Positions 9,498-18,756 of a stretch of DNA of 64,000 nt are shown here, in pieces. The stretch comes from Gaiellasilicea sp037721555 (GTDB taxonomy: Bacteria; Actinomycetota; Thermoleophilia; Gaiellales; Gaiellaceae). Both the position numbers and the translations under genes were made by a program. The number at the start of each line of letters is the position of its first letter. Within the stretch, counting starts at the first letter, position 1. The notes beneath the pieces were generated by a model. The model did no database searches. It was not told where the DNA came from and saw nothing but the letters and a program-made list of their open reading frames with translations. The stretch spans positions 1 to 64,000 of the forward strand of contig JBBJOI010000015.1 in NCBI GenBank assembly GCA_037721555.1, given 5' to 3'.

Positions 9498-11761
9498 CGA
9501 GGCTCACGCTCGTTCTGGTCGCGGCAGCGGCGACTCTCGGTGCCGGTGGAGCTGCGAGCGCCGCTGTCGACCCGGCGTCCCTCGTGAACCCGCTCGTCGG
9601 CACCGGCGGCGACGCCGGACACACGTTTCCGGGCGCGGTCGTGCCCCACGGGATGGTGCAGTTCTCGCCCGTCTCCGCGAAGACGACGAGCCCTGGCGGC
9701 TACCGCTACGACGACCCGACGGTGCGCGGCTTCGCGCTGACGCGGCTGAGCGGAGCGGGATGCGCGAACGGAGGCGCGGTGCCAATCATGCCGCTACGGG
9801 AGCCGTTCCGGCAGCATCCCGCACCCTCGGCGCGGTTCGCGCACGCACGCGAGAGCGCCTCGCCGGGCCGCTACCGGGTGGCCCTCGGAACCGGAATCGA
9901 GGTCGACCTAACAGCGACGGCGCGGACGGGGTTCGCCACCTTCCGGTTCCCCGACCGCACCGGCTATCTCGCCTTCGACGTCGGCGGCGGCGCAACCGAC
10001 CAGAGCAGCGTCTCCGTCACGGCGAGTGGCCCAGCCGAGCTTCAGGGCTCGGCGACCGACGCCGGCTTCTGCGGCGGCCCCTCCTCGCCCACCACGCACT
10101 TCGCCGCGCGCTTCGACCGGCCGATCGCCTCGTTCGCCTCGTGGGGCGAGGACGGGCTCGTCCAGGAGGGGGTTGCCTCCCGTCGGACAATCAACACCGG
10201 TGGCGCCCTCCTCGGCTTCCGGCTTCCGCCCGATCGCTCGCTCAGGGTAAAGGTGGGGGTCTCCTACGTCAGCACGACGAACGCGCTAGCCAACCTCGTC
10301 GCCGAGAGCAGCGGGACGTGGAACGGAGACGTGCTGGCGAAGCAGGCCCGCGGGCGCTGGAACCGCGCGCTCGACCGCATCCGCGTCGGTGGAGGCACGA
10401 CGCTCCAGCGGCGGACGTTCGCGACGGCGCTCTACCACTCGCTGCTGCACCCCTCGATCGCGAGCGACGCGAACGGGGAGTACCGCGGCCGTGACGGCGC
10501 CGTACGCACCGCGAAGGGCTACACGCGCTACACGAATATCTCGGGGTGGGACACGTATCGCACGCAGATGCCGTTGCTGGCGCTGCTCGAGCCGCGCGTC
10601 GCCTCCGACGTCGTCCGCTCGCTCGTCGAGGGCGCAGCCGAGTCGGGCTCACTCGCGAAGTGGGAGCTCGGCGGGGGCGAGTCGGGGATCATGGTCGGCG
10701 ATCCGGCTCCGCTCCTGATCGGCGGCGCGTGGGCTTTCGGGGCGCGACGCTTCGACACGGGCGCCGCCTTCGCGGCCATGGCGCGCGCAGCGACCGCTGT
10801 GGCGCCCGGCCCGTTCGTCTATCCGAGTCACGCGACCCCTCTCGACGGGAGCAGGTGGGGAGCGTTCGTCCGCCGGCCGGGGCTCGACCCGTACCTGGCC
10901 CTCGGCTACGTGCCTCTCGACCACGGCGACGGCTTCATCTGGGGGCCGGCCGCGACAACGCTCGAGTACGCGCTCGCGGACTTCGCGCTCGGCCGGTTCG
11001 GCCGCGCCACCGGACACGGAGGCGCGGAGTTCTCGCGGCGCTCGTCGAACTGGCGGCGCCTCTTCAATCCCGCCACCGGCTACCTCGAGCCCCGGCTCGC
11101 GAGCGGGTCCTTCCCGGCCCGGTACTCGCACACCGTCGAGAACGGCTTCGTCGAGGGCAACTCGACCCAGTACACGTGGTTCGTCCCACACGACGTCGCG
11201 GGCCTGAGCCGACTCCTCGGCGGCGAGCGGGCGTCGATCGCGCGGCTCGATCGCTTCCACACCGACCTCGACTCGAGCCACCTCGCGCCGCACGCCTGGC
11301 TCGGCAACGAGCCCAGCTTCGGGACCCCGTGGCTCTACCTCTGGCTCGGCGCGCCGTGGCGCACCCAGGCCGTCGTTCGGCGCGCCGTCGACACGCTCTT
11401 CCGACCCCGGCCCGCCGGCCTGCCCGGCGACGACGACCTCGGCGCGCTCTCGGCCTGGTACGTCTGGAGCGCCCTCGGCCTGTACCCGGCCGTCCCGGGT
11501 GTCGGCGGCCTCGCCGTCGGGAGCCCGCTCTTCCCGAGCGTCACGATCAGGTCGGGCCTGGGGCTTCTCCGGATCGAGGCGCCGGCTGCCCGTTCCGACC
11601 GTCCATACGTCCACGGGCTCACGCTCGACGGCCGATCGAAGGCGACGACGTGGCTCCCCGTCTCGTCGCTGCGAGGACGGCGAACACTTCGCTTCGACCT
11701 ACGCGCCGACCCGGCGAGAGGCCGGGTGACGGCCCGGCCGCCTTCGTTTCCGCGGGGTTAG
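9494..11761 (+). CDS. Secreted GH92 family alpha-mannosidase
   Basis: A 755-residue exported enzyme, normal for GH92. The signal peptide is at residues 1-23 (LTLVLVAAAATLGAGGAASA). The N-terminal beta-sandwich starts with VNPLVGTGGDAGHTFPGAVV, a family hallmark. In the helical (alpha/alpha)6 domain, FVEGNSTQYTWFVPHD carries the predicted catalytic acid glutamate, and LPGDDDLGALSAWYVWSALG carries the aspartates of the general-base region. GH92 enzymes are calcium-dependent inverting exo-mannosidases. GTG 9494 overlaps the upstream GT4 stop. The 3' end overlaps the convergent LCP gene by 4 bp. Its presence suggests mannose in the surface polymer or trimming of host or neighbour glycans. Confidence 0.94.
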   Translation: MTRLTLVLVAAAATLGAGGAASAAVDPASLVNPLVGTGGDAGHTFPGAVVPHGMVQFSPVSAKTTSPGGYRYDDPTVRGFALTRLSGAGCANGGAVPIMPLREPFRQHPAPSARFAHARESASPGRYRVALGTGIEVDLTATARTGFATFRFPDRTGYLAFDVGGGATDQSSVSVTASGPAELQGSATDAGFCGGPSSPTTHFAARFDRPIASFASWGEDGLVQEGVASRRTINTGGALLGFRLPPDRSLRVKVGVSYVSTTNALANLVAESSGTWNGDVLAKQARGRWNRALDRIRVGGGTTLQRRTFATALYHSLLHPSIASDANGEYRGRDGAVRTAKGYTRYTNISGWDTYRTQMPLLALLEPRVASDVVRSLVEGAAESGSLAKWELGGGESGIMVGDPAPLLIGGAWAFGARRFDTGAAFAAMARAATAVAPGPFVYPSHATPLDGSRWGAFVRRPGLDPYLALGYVPLDHGDGFIWGPAATTLEYALADFALGRFGRATGHGGAEFSRRSSNWRRLFNPATGYLEPRLASGSFPARYSHTVENGFVEGNSTQYTWFVPHDVAGLSRLLGGERASIARLDRFHTDLDSSHLAPHAWLGNEPSFGTPWLYLWLGAPWRTQAVVRRAVDTLFRPRPAGLPGDDDLGALSAWYVWSALGLYPAVPGVGGLAVGSPLFPSVTIRSGLGLLRIEAPAARSDRPYVHGLTLDGRSKATTWLPVSSLRGRRTLRFDLRADPARGRVTARPPSFPRG

Positions 11762-13176
11762 CAGGACGTTTTTGCGAGCTTTGCGCGTCCGCTCGAGCTG
11801 AGCAGCTCCGGGTGGAGGACGGCGTTGCGGACGGTCTCCCGCATCTTGCCGGCGTGCGGAACCGGGAAGTTGTCCCGCTTGCGCCGCGCGAAGAAGTACG
11901 CCGGGCCGAACGTGACCGTGAGGGTCTCCTGCGGGTCGATGCTCGTGACGAGTCGGACGAGGGCCGGAAAGCGGTCGAGCGGCACGTCGGTCGAGACGCT
12001 CGTCTCCACCGTCCTCGCCAGCGAGCCGAAGCTCCGCAGCACGGATACGGGGTCGAGTTGGTCGGCGAGAGCGCTGAGGAAGCAGCGTTGGCGCGCCATC
12101 CGGGTGTAGTCGCTCGACGCCTTCCGCGAGCGAACGTAGGCGAGCGCCTCGCGCCCGTAGAAGCGGTAGGTGCGACCGGGAACGACGTCGATTCGCGGCT
12201 TTGGCTCGCCCCAGGCCGGCCGGGTCACCGAGTCCACCAGGCGCTCCTTGACGAGGATCCTCACCCCGCCGAGGGCGTCGACGAGATCGGCGAAGCCGCG
12301 CAGGTTGACGAGGGCGTAGTAGTCGACGCGGACACCGAGCAGGCGTGAGACGGCCTGCTTGAGCGCCGTCGCCCCCGCGTCGCTGCCGCCAGGGAAGAGC
12401 TCGGGTTTCGTGCGGGCGAACCCGAGGAGGCCGTTGAGCGGCTCCCTGAACCGCTTCAGCCGCCCGCCCACGGGCACCTGAACAAGGTTGCGCGGGATCC
12501 CGAACGCGGCCGCGCGGCCCGTGCCGTGCTGCGCGGCGACGAGGATCATCGTGTCGGTTCGAGCACCAAAGTTGCCTGGCCCCTCGTCGGTGCCGAGCAG
12601 GAGGATGGTCGTCCACGGCCGCGCAGCCGTCAGGTCCTCGGCCACCACCTGCGGCAAGCGCTCGAGCGGCCGCGCCTCGCCGGGGCCGAGGTGCTCGGCG
12701 AGGCCGAGCTCCCAGCTGTCCGGCCCGACCTCGAGGGGCAGCTGCGGAGCCTCCGCGAGGAAGAGGCCGCGCGTCGCGAGCACGTCTCCCGGCTCGTCAT
12801 CTGCGAACACCGTCTCGAGAACGTCGTAGCCGCGCACCGCCACGTAGGCGACGGCAATGTGCGGGACGACCGTCACGGCCGCGACAGCGGCGACGCCGAT
12901 CCGCGCGGCGCGGACGCGACCGCCCCGTCCCGCGTCGAGCACGGCGAAGAGGCGAAGGGCCAGCACCGCGAGATTCGCAGCGAGCACGGCGACGACGAGC
13001 CGCCGGTCGATCGCGACGACTCCCGGAAGCCAGACTGCCGCCGCCAGCAGGCCGATCAGAGCGAGCGCCGCGAGGGCGAGCAGCAGCAGACCTCGGCGTC
13101 TCGCTCCGGAGACCAGCTGGCCGAGCCCGGGCAGGAGCATCGAAAGGAGCGCGGTCACGACCGGCGTCTGCCTCAT
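11758..13176 (-). CDS. LytR-CpsA-Psr (LCP) family glycopolymer ligase
   Basis: LCP enzymes move lipid-linked glycopolymers onto peptidoglycan outside the membrane. This 472-residue protein has about four hydrophobic segments in the first 120 residues, more than the single anchor of many LCP proteins. The LCP domain follows: TILLLGTDEGPG, ARTDTMILVA, FGIPRNLVQVP, DYYALVNLRGFADLVDALGG and YGREALAYVRSRKASSDYTR, which together hold the conserved Asp and Arg residues of the pyrophosphate site. It is a single gene in its own transcription unit, facing the GH92 gene. Within this locus it is the obvious candidate for anchoring the product to the wall. Confidence 0.93.
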   Translation of the reverse strand: MRQTPVVTALLSMLLPGLGQLVSGARRRGLLLLALAALALIGLLAAAVWLPGVVAIDRRLVVAVLAANLAVLALRLFAVLDAGRGGRVRAARIGVAAVAAVTVVPHIAVAYVAVRGYDVLETVFADDEPGDVLATRGLFLAEAPQLPLEVGPDSWELGLAEHLGPGEARPLERLPQVVAEDLTAARPWTTILLLGTDEGPGNFGARTDTMILVAAQHGTGRAAAFGIPRNLVQVPVGGRLKRFREPLNGLLGFARTKPELFPGGSDAGATALKQAVSRLLGVRVDYYALVNLRGFADLVDALGGVRILVKERLVDSVTRPAWGEPKPRIDVVPGRTYRFYGREALAYVRSRKASSDYTRMARQRCFLSALADQLDPVSVLRSFGSLARTVETSVSTDVPLDRFPALVRLVTSIDPQETLTVTFGPAYFFARRKRDNFPVPHAGKMRETVRNAVLHPELLSSSGRAKLAKTSC

Positions 13177-13184
13177 CGCCCCAT

Positions 13185-13190
13185 ATTCTA
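13185..13190 (-). promoter_or_regulatory. Putative -10 box for the LCP gene
   Basis: TAGAAT on the minus strand, 8 nt before ATG 13176. The spacing predicts transcription starting at or next to the start codon. Confidence 0.45.
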
Positions 13191-13271
13191 GGAGGGCTCG
13201 GAACCCATGAGACTGCGGTAAATCCTTGTGCGGAAACGGTAAAGCTTCAGGATGCCGTCAGAACCCCTGGC

Positions 13272-13277
13272 TATAGT
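13272..13277 (+). promoter_or_regulatory. Putative -10 box for the UDP-glucuronate decarboxylase operon
   Basis: TATAGT, 8 nt before ATG 13286, in a noticeably AT-richer 109-bp gap between divergent genes. No Shine-Dalgarno sequence separates it from the ATG, so a leaderless transcript is likely. Confidence 0.5.
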
Positions 13278-13285
13278 CCGCGCCG

Positions 13286-14221
13286 ATGATCACCTCGCTC
13301 GTGACCGGCGGCGCCGGCTTCCTCGGATCTCACCTCTGTGACGCGCTCCTCGAGAAGGGACACCGCGTCGTCTGTGTCGACAACCTCGAGACCGGTTCGC
13401 TCGCCAACATCGAGCACATGCGGGACGAGCGCTTCCGCTTCACCGTCCACGACCTGATCGAGCCGATCTGGATCGACGAGCCGGTCGATTTCGTCTATCA
13501 CCTGGCAAGCCCGGCCAGCCCGATCGACTACCTCCGCCTGCCGCTGGCGACGCTCAAGGTCGGCTCCTACGGGACGCACCACGCGCTCGGGCTCGCGAAG
13601 TTCAAGCGCGCGCGCTTCCTCCTCGCCTCGACGAGCGAGGTCTACGGCGATCCGCAGGTGCACCCGCAGCCCGAGACCTACTGGGGTCACGTCAACCCGA
13701 TCGGCCCCCGCGGCGTCTACGACGAGGCCAAGCGCTACGCCGAGGCACTGACGATGGCGTATCACCGCCAGCAGGGGCTCGACACCTGCATCGTCCGCAT
13801 CTTCAACACCTACGGCAGCCGGATGAGGCCGCACGACGGCCGGGCAATCCCGACATTCGTGCGCCAGGCGCAGGAGCAGAAGCCCCTGACGGTCTTCGGC
13901 GACGGGTCTCAGACCCGCAGCTTCTGCTACGTGGACGACCTCGTCAGAGGCCTGATCGCGCTGGCCGAGAGCGGAGAGCACCTGCCTGTCAACATCGGCA
14001 ACCCGCAGGAGTTCACGTTGCTCGAGCTGGCGGAGAAGGTCGTGGAGATCTTCGGCGGTGGCCCGATCATCTTCGAGGCGTTGCCGATCGACGACCCGAA
14101 GGTGCGCCAGCCCGACATCACGCGCGCGCGCCAGCTGCTCGACTGGGACCCGGAGATCTCGCTCGACGAGGGTCTCCGCCGGCTCCAGGCGTCGCTCCTG
14201 CCGGAGTCGGCCGTTGTCTAG
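13286..14221 (+). CDS. uxs: UDP-glucuronic acid decarboxylase (UDP-xylose synthase family)
   Basis: An extended SDR enzyme of 311 residues, the normal length of bacterial UXS. It is expected to convert UDP-glucuronate to UDP-xylose with tightly bound NAD. Visible features are the nucleotide motif GGAGFLGSHL at about 8-17, the UXS-typical HLASPASPIDY stretch near 72-82, the catalytic TSEVYG near 119, YDEAK (YxxxK) near 146-150, and RMRPHDGRAIP with the arginine used for the glucuronate carboxylate. It supplies xylose donor to the locus. No UDP-glucose dehydrogenase is present here, so the substrate must come from elsewhere in the genome. It is the first gene of a four-gene plus-strand operon. 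Confidence 0.92.
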   Translation: MITSLVTGGAGFLGSHLCDALLEKGHRVVCVDNLETGSLANIEHMRDERFRFTVHDLIEPIWIDEPVDFVYHLASPASPIDYLRLPLATLKVGSYGTHHALGLAKFKRARFLLASTSEVYGDPQVHPQPETYWGHVNPIGPRGVYDEAKRYAEALTMAYHRQQGLDTCIVRIFNTYGSRMRPHDGRAIPTFVRQAQEQKPLTVFGDGSQTRSFCYVDDLVRGLIALAESGEHLPVNIGNPQEFTLLELAEKVVEIFGGGPIIFEALPIDDPKVRQPDITRARQLLDWDPEISLDEGLRRLQASLLPESAVV

Positions 14222-15398
14222 GCGACGGCTGTTGTCTAGACGACTGCTAGGGACGCTGGCCGTCCTCGTTGCCACCGCTTCCCTCTGCGTGCCGGCCGCG
14301 TCCGCCTCGCGCTTCATCGAGCACGGCATCTTCGACGATGCCCAGATCCACTACGGCAATCCCGACGTCGTCTTCCCGATGCTCCGGCAGCTCCGCTCAC
14401 AGCTGCTGCGAATCAATCTCCAGTGGGGCGGCGTCAACGGCGTTGCCAGGCGGCGGCCCGCGCGGCCGGCGAATCCCGCGGATCCAGCCTACGACTGGGC
14501 TGTCTATGACCGCACCGTGAACTATGCGCAGCAGTACGGGCTCAAGGTCGTCTTCGCGATCATCGGCACGCCGCCGTGGGCGAACAAGGCGGCCGGGGTG
14601 AACGTCGCGCCGAAGAACCCGCTCGACCTGCAACGCTTTGCGGCCGCGGCAGCCACGCGCTACAGCGGCACGTACGAAGCCGAGGACGGTCGCATCCTCC
14701 CACCCGTGCTTCGCTGGCTTGCCTGGAACGAGCCGAACACGCCGGTCTTCCTGCGCCCGCAATTCCGCCTCGTGCGGGGCAAGCAGGTGATCCAGAGCGC
14801 AATCGATTACGCGAAGATCTGCAACGCGATCGTCAAGGGCGTCCGGGTCACACGCGTCGGAGCAGCCAAGGTCGCCTGCGGCGTCACCGCTCCTCGCGGG
14901 AACAACAACCCGAATACGAGCCGCCAGTCGGTCTCGCCGCTCGTCTTCCTTCGCGCCATGCACAAGGCCGGCGCGAGAGGGTTCACCGCCTACGCCCACC
15001 ACCCGTACTACGGCGGGCCGAACGAGACGCCCTCCACGCTACCGCCCGGCGGTATGCGCGGCCAGGCTGCAACCGCGGTCACGCTCGGCAACATCAACAC
15101 ACTGATCGCAGAGGTGACGCGCCTCTTCGGCAAGAAGCGCATCTGGATCACCGAGTACGGCTACCAGACGAAGCCGCCCGACCCGATCTTCGGTGTCTCG
15201 CTCGCCAACCAGGCCAAGTACCTGACCGAGGCGTACGGGATCGCGAAGAAGCACCCGCGAATCGACATGTTCCTCTGGTTCCTGTTGCGGGACGAGCGGC
15301 AGGCATTCATCGAGTCTGGTTGGCAGTCCGGTCTCCTCACCGCCACCGGGCGCAAGAAGCCCGCGTTCACCGCGTTCCAGCGCCTCCGCGCCCGATAA
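14214..15398 (+). CDS. Secreted clan GH-A-like glycosidase
   Basis: An exported 394-residue protein. The start is TTG 14214, chosen because GGAG lies 7 nt upstream (14203-14206) and the resulting N-terminus (LSRRRLLSRRLLGTLAVLVA) is a good signal peptide; TTG 14232 is a second choice. It overlaps the UXS gene by 8 bp. LRWLAWNEPN near residue 170 and IWITEYGYQ near 311 match the acid/base and nucleophile glutamates of GH5/GH39-like TIM barrels. Unlike the protein at 5944 it has no FN3 tail. It sits between sugar-nucleotide and export genes, so it may edit the polymer or release chains. Confidence 0.78.
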   Translation: MSRRRLLSRRLLGTLAVLVATASLCVPAASASRFIEHGIFDDAQIHYGNPDVVFPMLRQLRSQLLRINLQWGGVNGVARRRPARPANPADPAYDWAVYDRTVNYAQQYGLKVVFAIIGTPPWANKAAGVNVAPKNPLDLQRFAAAAATRYSGTYEAEDGRILPPVLRWLAWNEPNTPVFLRPQFRLVRGKQVIQSAIDYAKICNAIVKGVRVTRVGAAKVACGVTAPRGNNNPNTSRQSVSPLVFLRAMHKAGARGFTAYAHHPYYGGPNETPSTLPPGGMRGQAATAVTLGNINTLIAEVTRLFGKKRIWITEYGYQTKPPDPIFGVSLANQAKYLTEAYGIAKKHPRIDMFLWFLLRDERQAFIESGWQSGLLTATGRKKPAFTAFQRLRAR

Positions 15399-15405
15399 TC
15401 CTCCC

Positions 15406-16110
15406 ATGACCGTCGAGTGGCCGGGTGAAGAGCGGCGCCGGCCGTCGCAAACCGGGGCGACCTGGACCGTGCGCGCTCCGCTCGCGGCCTGGCTCATCGA
15501 GGAGGCGGGCGCCGGTGCCGGGGGATACCGCGTCCTCGACGTCGGCTGCGGCCCCAAGCCGTACTACCCGTTCTTCGCCGAGCGCGCGACGGAGTATGTC
15601 GGGGTCGACGTCGTGCATCCTGCGGCCGAGCTCCGAGGCTCGGTCGAGGCGCTGCCGGTCGGCGACGGGAGCTTCGACATCGTGCTCTGCACGCAGGTGC
15701 TCGAGCACTGCGACGACCCGGCGCAGGCGGTGCGAGAGCTCTGTCGAGTGACGGCCCCGGGGGGACGCGTGCTCGCCTCGACGCACGGCGTGCAGCTCTA
15801 CCACCCCTCGCCGAACGACCACTGGCGCTGGACGCACACCGGACTACAGCGTCTCTTCGAGGACAACTGCGATTGGGCGCGGGTCGACGTGCGCGCCGGC
15901 GCGGGTACCGCGGCCTGCCTGGGAATGCTGCTCGGGACGTACGTGGAGATCGCCTGCCGACGTGCGGGGGCTCGCACAGCCGCCCGGGGGCCTGTGTGGC
16001 TCCTGAACCGGACCGCCTTCGCGATCGACTCGAAGTCGGCGCTGCTGCGCGAGCCGCGGCAGGGATCCTTGACGGCGAACTTCCACGTCGTCGCCACCAA
16101 GCCTCACTGA
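15406..16110 (+). CDS. Class I SAM-dependent methyltransferase
   Basis: A 234-residue methyltransferase of the Methyltransf_11 type. Motif I is YRVLDVGCGPKPYYPFF at about residues 41-57, the acidic post-I residue is in YVGVDV, and FDIVLCTQVLEHCDDPAQAV near 90-110 covers motifs II-III. ATG 15406 follows the glycosidase stop by 7 bp. Given its neighbours it most likely methylates a sugar or the glycan end, but a small-molecule or quinone-like substrate cannot be ruled out from sequence. Confidence 0.82.
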   Translation: MTVEWPGEERRRPSQTGATWTVRAPLAAWLIEEAGAGAGGYRVLDVGCGPKPYYPFFAERATEYVGVDVVHPAAELRGSVEALPVGDGSFDIVLCTQVLEHCDDPAQAVRELCRVTAPGGRVLASTHGVQLYHPSPNDHWRWTHTGLQRLFEDNCDWARVDVRAGAGTAACLGMLLGTYVEIACRRAGARTAARGPVWLLNRTAFAIDSKSALLREPRQGSLTANFHVVATKPH

Positions 16111-16117
16111 GTAGCGG

Positions 16118-17638
16118 ATGCGCTTCTTCCGGCGGAACGCGCTCGGCATCTACGCGGTCTACGGAGTCTCGATCATCTCCGGCCTCGTCGTCACGCCCAT
16201 TCTCCTCGGCGCCATCGGCACGGAATCGTTCGGGATCTGGGCATTCATCGGGGCGGTCACGATCTACCTGTCCGTCCTCGACCTCGGCGTCGGACCCTCG
16301 GTCGTCCGCTTTGCGGCCGAGGCGCGCGGACGCCGTGCGCCCGAAGACACGAATGCGATCGCCTCGCTCGGACTCGCGCTCTACGGGGTGATCGGGCTCG
16401 CCACGCTGCCGATCGGCCTGGCGCTCGCCTGGGTCGTGCCGGCGCTCGTCGACACACCAGCCGACCAGATCTGGCCCGCGCGCATCGCAACGTTCCTCGT
16501 CGTGCTCTCGATCGCAGCGCGGTTCCCGCTCGGACTGTTCAACAACCTGCTGGTCGGCCAGCAGCGGTTCGATCTCCAGAACGGCGCCAACTTTGTCTCG
16601 ATGGCGCTCTACGCGACGCTCGTGGCGATCCTGCTTCCGAACGGCGGCGGCCTGATCCTGCTCGGCGCGCTGACCCTTGCCACTCAGGTGCTGCGGCTCG
16701 CGCTCCCGCTCGCGTGGCTGCGCCGAGAGCTGCCGGACCTGCGGCTGCGCCGCTCCTACCTCTCGCGCGCACGCATCCGCGAGTTGATCGTCTTCAGCTG
16801 GAGCAACTTCCTCGTCCATGTCGCGAACAAGGTGGTCTTCGCCACCGACATCGTCGTCGTTGGGATCGTGCTCGGCCCCGAGGCAGCGGCCCTCTACGCG
16901 ATCCCGGCCAAGCTCTTCACGCTCGCGTTTGGCCTCGGTAGCGTCGGCACGAACCTGCTCTACCCTGCACTCGCGGAGCACGAGGGGGCCGGCGAGGACG
17001 AGCGCCAGCGGCGCCTGCTCCTCGCGGGGCTGCGCGGCGGTACCGCCGCCGCCGTCCTCCTGGCGCTACCGCTGCTCTTGATCCCGGATCAGCTGATCGA
17101 AGGCTGGGTGGGCGACGGCTACGGCGAGAGCTCGCCGGTGCTTGTCCTGCTCGCTCTCGTGCTGCTCGTCCATCAGCCCATCTATCTCGTCACGCAGTTC
17201 CTGATCGCGCGGGCGCGCCAGCGAGCGATCGCGCGCGCACTCGTCCTCGCGGGCGTCGCGAACGTCATCCTCTCGGTCATCCTGGCCACCACGGTCGGGC
17301 TCTGGGGCGTCGCGCTCAGCACCCTGCTCTCTGACGTCGCCGTCCTGCTCTACGTCGTCCCGGCGCTGGTCGCCCCGGCCGCATCGCTGCCGGTCGGCGC
17401 CTTCGTCCGCTCTGCGCTGAAGCCGGTCGTGCCCGCCGCCGCCGCAGCCCTGCTCGTCCTCGTCGCCGTCGCCCGTCTGACGGAGCCCGACACGCTGCTC
17501 GAGCTCCTCCCCCTCGGGCTCGGCTGGCTCGTCGCCTGCGGCGTCGCCCTCTGGCGCTTCGGCTTCGACGCGAGCGAGCGAGCCACGATCGGGCGCCAGC
17601 TGCGCCCGCCCGCCGCACCCGTACCCGAAGGTCTCTAG
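16118..17638 (+). CDS. Polysaccharide flippase (Wzx/MOP superfamily)
   Basis: A 506-residue integral membrane protein with about 12-14 hydrophobic helices and the usual MOP opening (FFRRNALGIYAVYGVSIISG, then ILLGAIGTESFGIWAFIGAV). Wzx-type flippases move undecaprenyl-diphosphate-linked repeat units to the outer face. It ends the UXS operon, 7 bp after the methyltransferase, and overlaps the convergent GT4 by 4 bp. It is one of two such flippases in the window (the other at 39359), so two repeat units or polymers may be made. Confidence 0.9.
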   Translation: MRFFRRNALGIYAVYGVSIISGLVVTPILLGAIGTESFGIWAFIGAVTIYLSVLDLGVGPSVVRFAAEARGRRAPEDTNAIASLGLALYGVIGLATLPIGLALAWVVPALVDTPADQIWPARIATFLVVLSIAARFPLGLFNNLLVGQQRFDLQNGANFVSMALYATLVAILLPNGGGLILLGALTLATQVLRLALPLAWLRRELPDLRLRRSYLSRARIRELIVFSWSNFLVHVANKVVFATDIVVVGIVLGPEAAALYAIPAKLFTLAFGLGSVGTNLLYPALAEHEGAGEDERQRRLLLAGLRGGTAAAVLLALPLLLIPDQLIEGWVGDGYGESSPVLVLLALVLLVHQPIYLVTQFLIARARQRAIARALVLAGVANVILSVILATTVGLWGVALSTLLSDVAVLLYVVPALVAPAASLPVGAFVRSALKPVVPAAAAALLVLVAVARLTEPDTLLELLPLGLGWLVACGVALWRFGFDASERATIGRQLRPPAAPVPEGL

Positions 17639-18723
17639 CCCGAACGCCGCGGTAGGTAGAGGTCGAGCAGCTCCTCGTACCGTCGCGCCAGCACGTCCCA
17701 GTCGAGCTCGGCGCCGGCGCGTTTCGCCGCCGCGGCGAGCTCGGCCCGCGCCGGCTCGTCCAGCGCGAGCCTGACGACGGCCTCGACGAACTCCCGCGGC
17801 GTCCCGACGAGGACACCTGCCCCAGTCTCGCGAAGGTTCTCCGTCACCTCGTAGTCGTAGGAGACCGTCGGCACGCCGAGCCCGATGAACTCCGCCACTT
17901 TGGCCGCCTGAATGCCCTTGTCCTCGGTGCGCGGGTAGAGCGCGAGATCGAACACGGACGTGGTTGCGAGCGCCTCCTCCCGCGGCAGCCGACCGAAGAG
18001 GAGGATGTCGTCGCGGCCAGCCACGCGCGTCGAGATCCGCTCGCTCGCGCCACCGACCAGCCAGAGACGCGACTTCGGCAGCCGAGCGTGGATCTCGTCC
18101 CACAGCTCGAGCAAGTGCTCAACGTTGTAGAGGGAACTGTCGCCACCGCGATCCTCCGTGGCGAGCAGATGGGCGGACATCCAACCGACGACGAGCTCGC
18201 CGGAGCGACGGCGAGCCACGGCTGCTGCGACCAGATCGTCGCGAAGCGAGCTCAGGCTGACCCCCTGGGGGATCACGTGGTAGGGCTTGTCAACGCCGAG
18301 GCTCTGGAAGCGGCGGCCCGCGCGTTCGGCCGTGACGACGTAGGCAGCGAGGGTCGGGCGGCGCATGAGCGCCACCTCCCGCGAGCTGAACGTGGGATCG
18401 TCGACGTCGGAGACCGCCCGCCCCGCGAAGTGCGCGAGCTGCTCGTTGTCGGCGGTGAACATCGTCCTGTAGCGCCGGTTCGCTAGGGCGAAGAGAGCAG
18501 GGTTCCGCACCCCCCGGCTCCAGCGAAACGCGCGGTACTGGAGGCCGCGCGGGACGCGCCGATCCGAAACCGTTATGAGGTAGCCGTCGAGCCTCGCGAG
18601 GCGCGGCACGAGTTCCGCATAGCGCGGGTTGTTGTGCCCCTTGAACCACAGGCTCGTGAAGAAGACGCGCGTGGGATCGGGTGGCGCGCCGGCGATCAGC
18701 TCGCGAAGACGGCGCCGCTGCAT
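17635..18723 (-). CDS. Glycosyltransferase family 4
   Basis: A GT-B enzyme of 362 residues from ATG 18723 (MQRRRLRELIAGAPPDPTRV). The frame is open further upstream but there it only shadows the divergent gene. VFFTSLWFKGHNNPRYAELV opens the N-terminal domain. LVVGWMSAHLL begins the donor domain and YPRTEDKGIQAAKVAEFIGL replaces EGFG near residue 275. It is transcribed alone, divergent from 18757 and convergent with the flippase. Donor and acceptor are unknown. Confidence 0.86.
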   Translation of the reverse strand: MQRRRLRELIAGAPPDPTRVFFTSLWFKGHNNPRYAELVPRLARLDGYLITVSDRRVPRGLQYRAFRWSRGVRNPALFALANRRYRTMFTADNEQLAHFAGRAVSDVDDPTFSSREVALMRRPTLAAYVVTAERAGRRFQSLGVDKPYHVIPQGVSLSSLRDDLVAAAVARRRSGELVVGWMSAHLLATEDRGGDSSLYNVEHLLELWDEIHARLPKSRLWLVGGASERISTRVAGRDDILLFGRLPREEALATTSVFDLALYPRTEDKGIQAAKVAEFIGLGVPTVSYDYEVTENLRETGAGVLVGTPREFVEAVVRLALDEPARAELAAAAKRAGAELDWDVLARRYEELLDLYLPRRSG

Positions 18724-18731
18724 CGCCTGGG

Positions 18732-18741
18732 AGTCTACGCT
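18732..18741. promoter_or_regulatory. Overlapping divergent -10 boxes
   Basis: TAGACT on the minus strand (18737-18732) is 8 nt before ATG 18723. TACGCT on the plus strand (18736-18741) is 15 nt before ATG 18757. The two boxes share a TA step. Confidence 0.4.
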
Positions 18742-18756
18742 CGCATCTAGAGCCCA

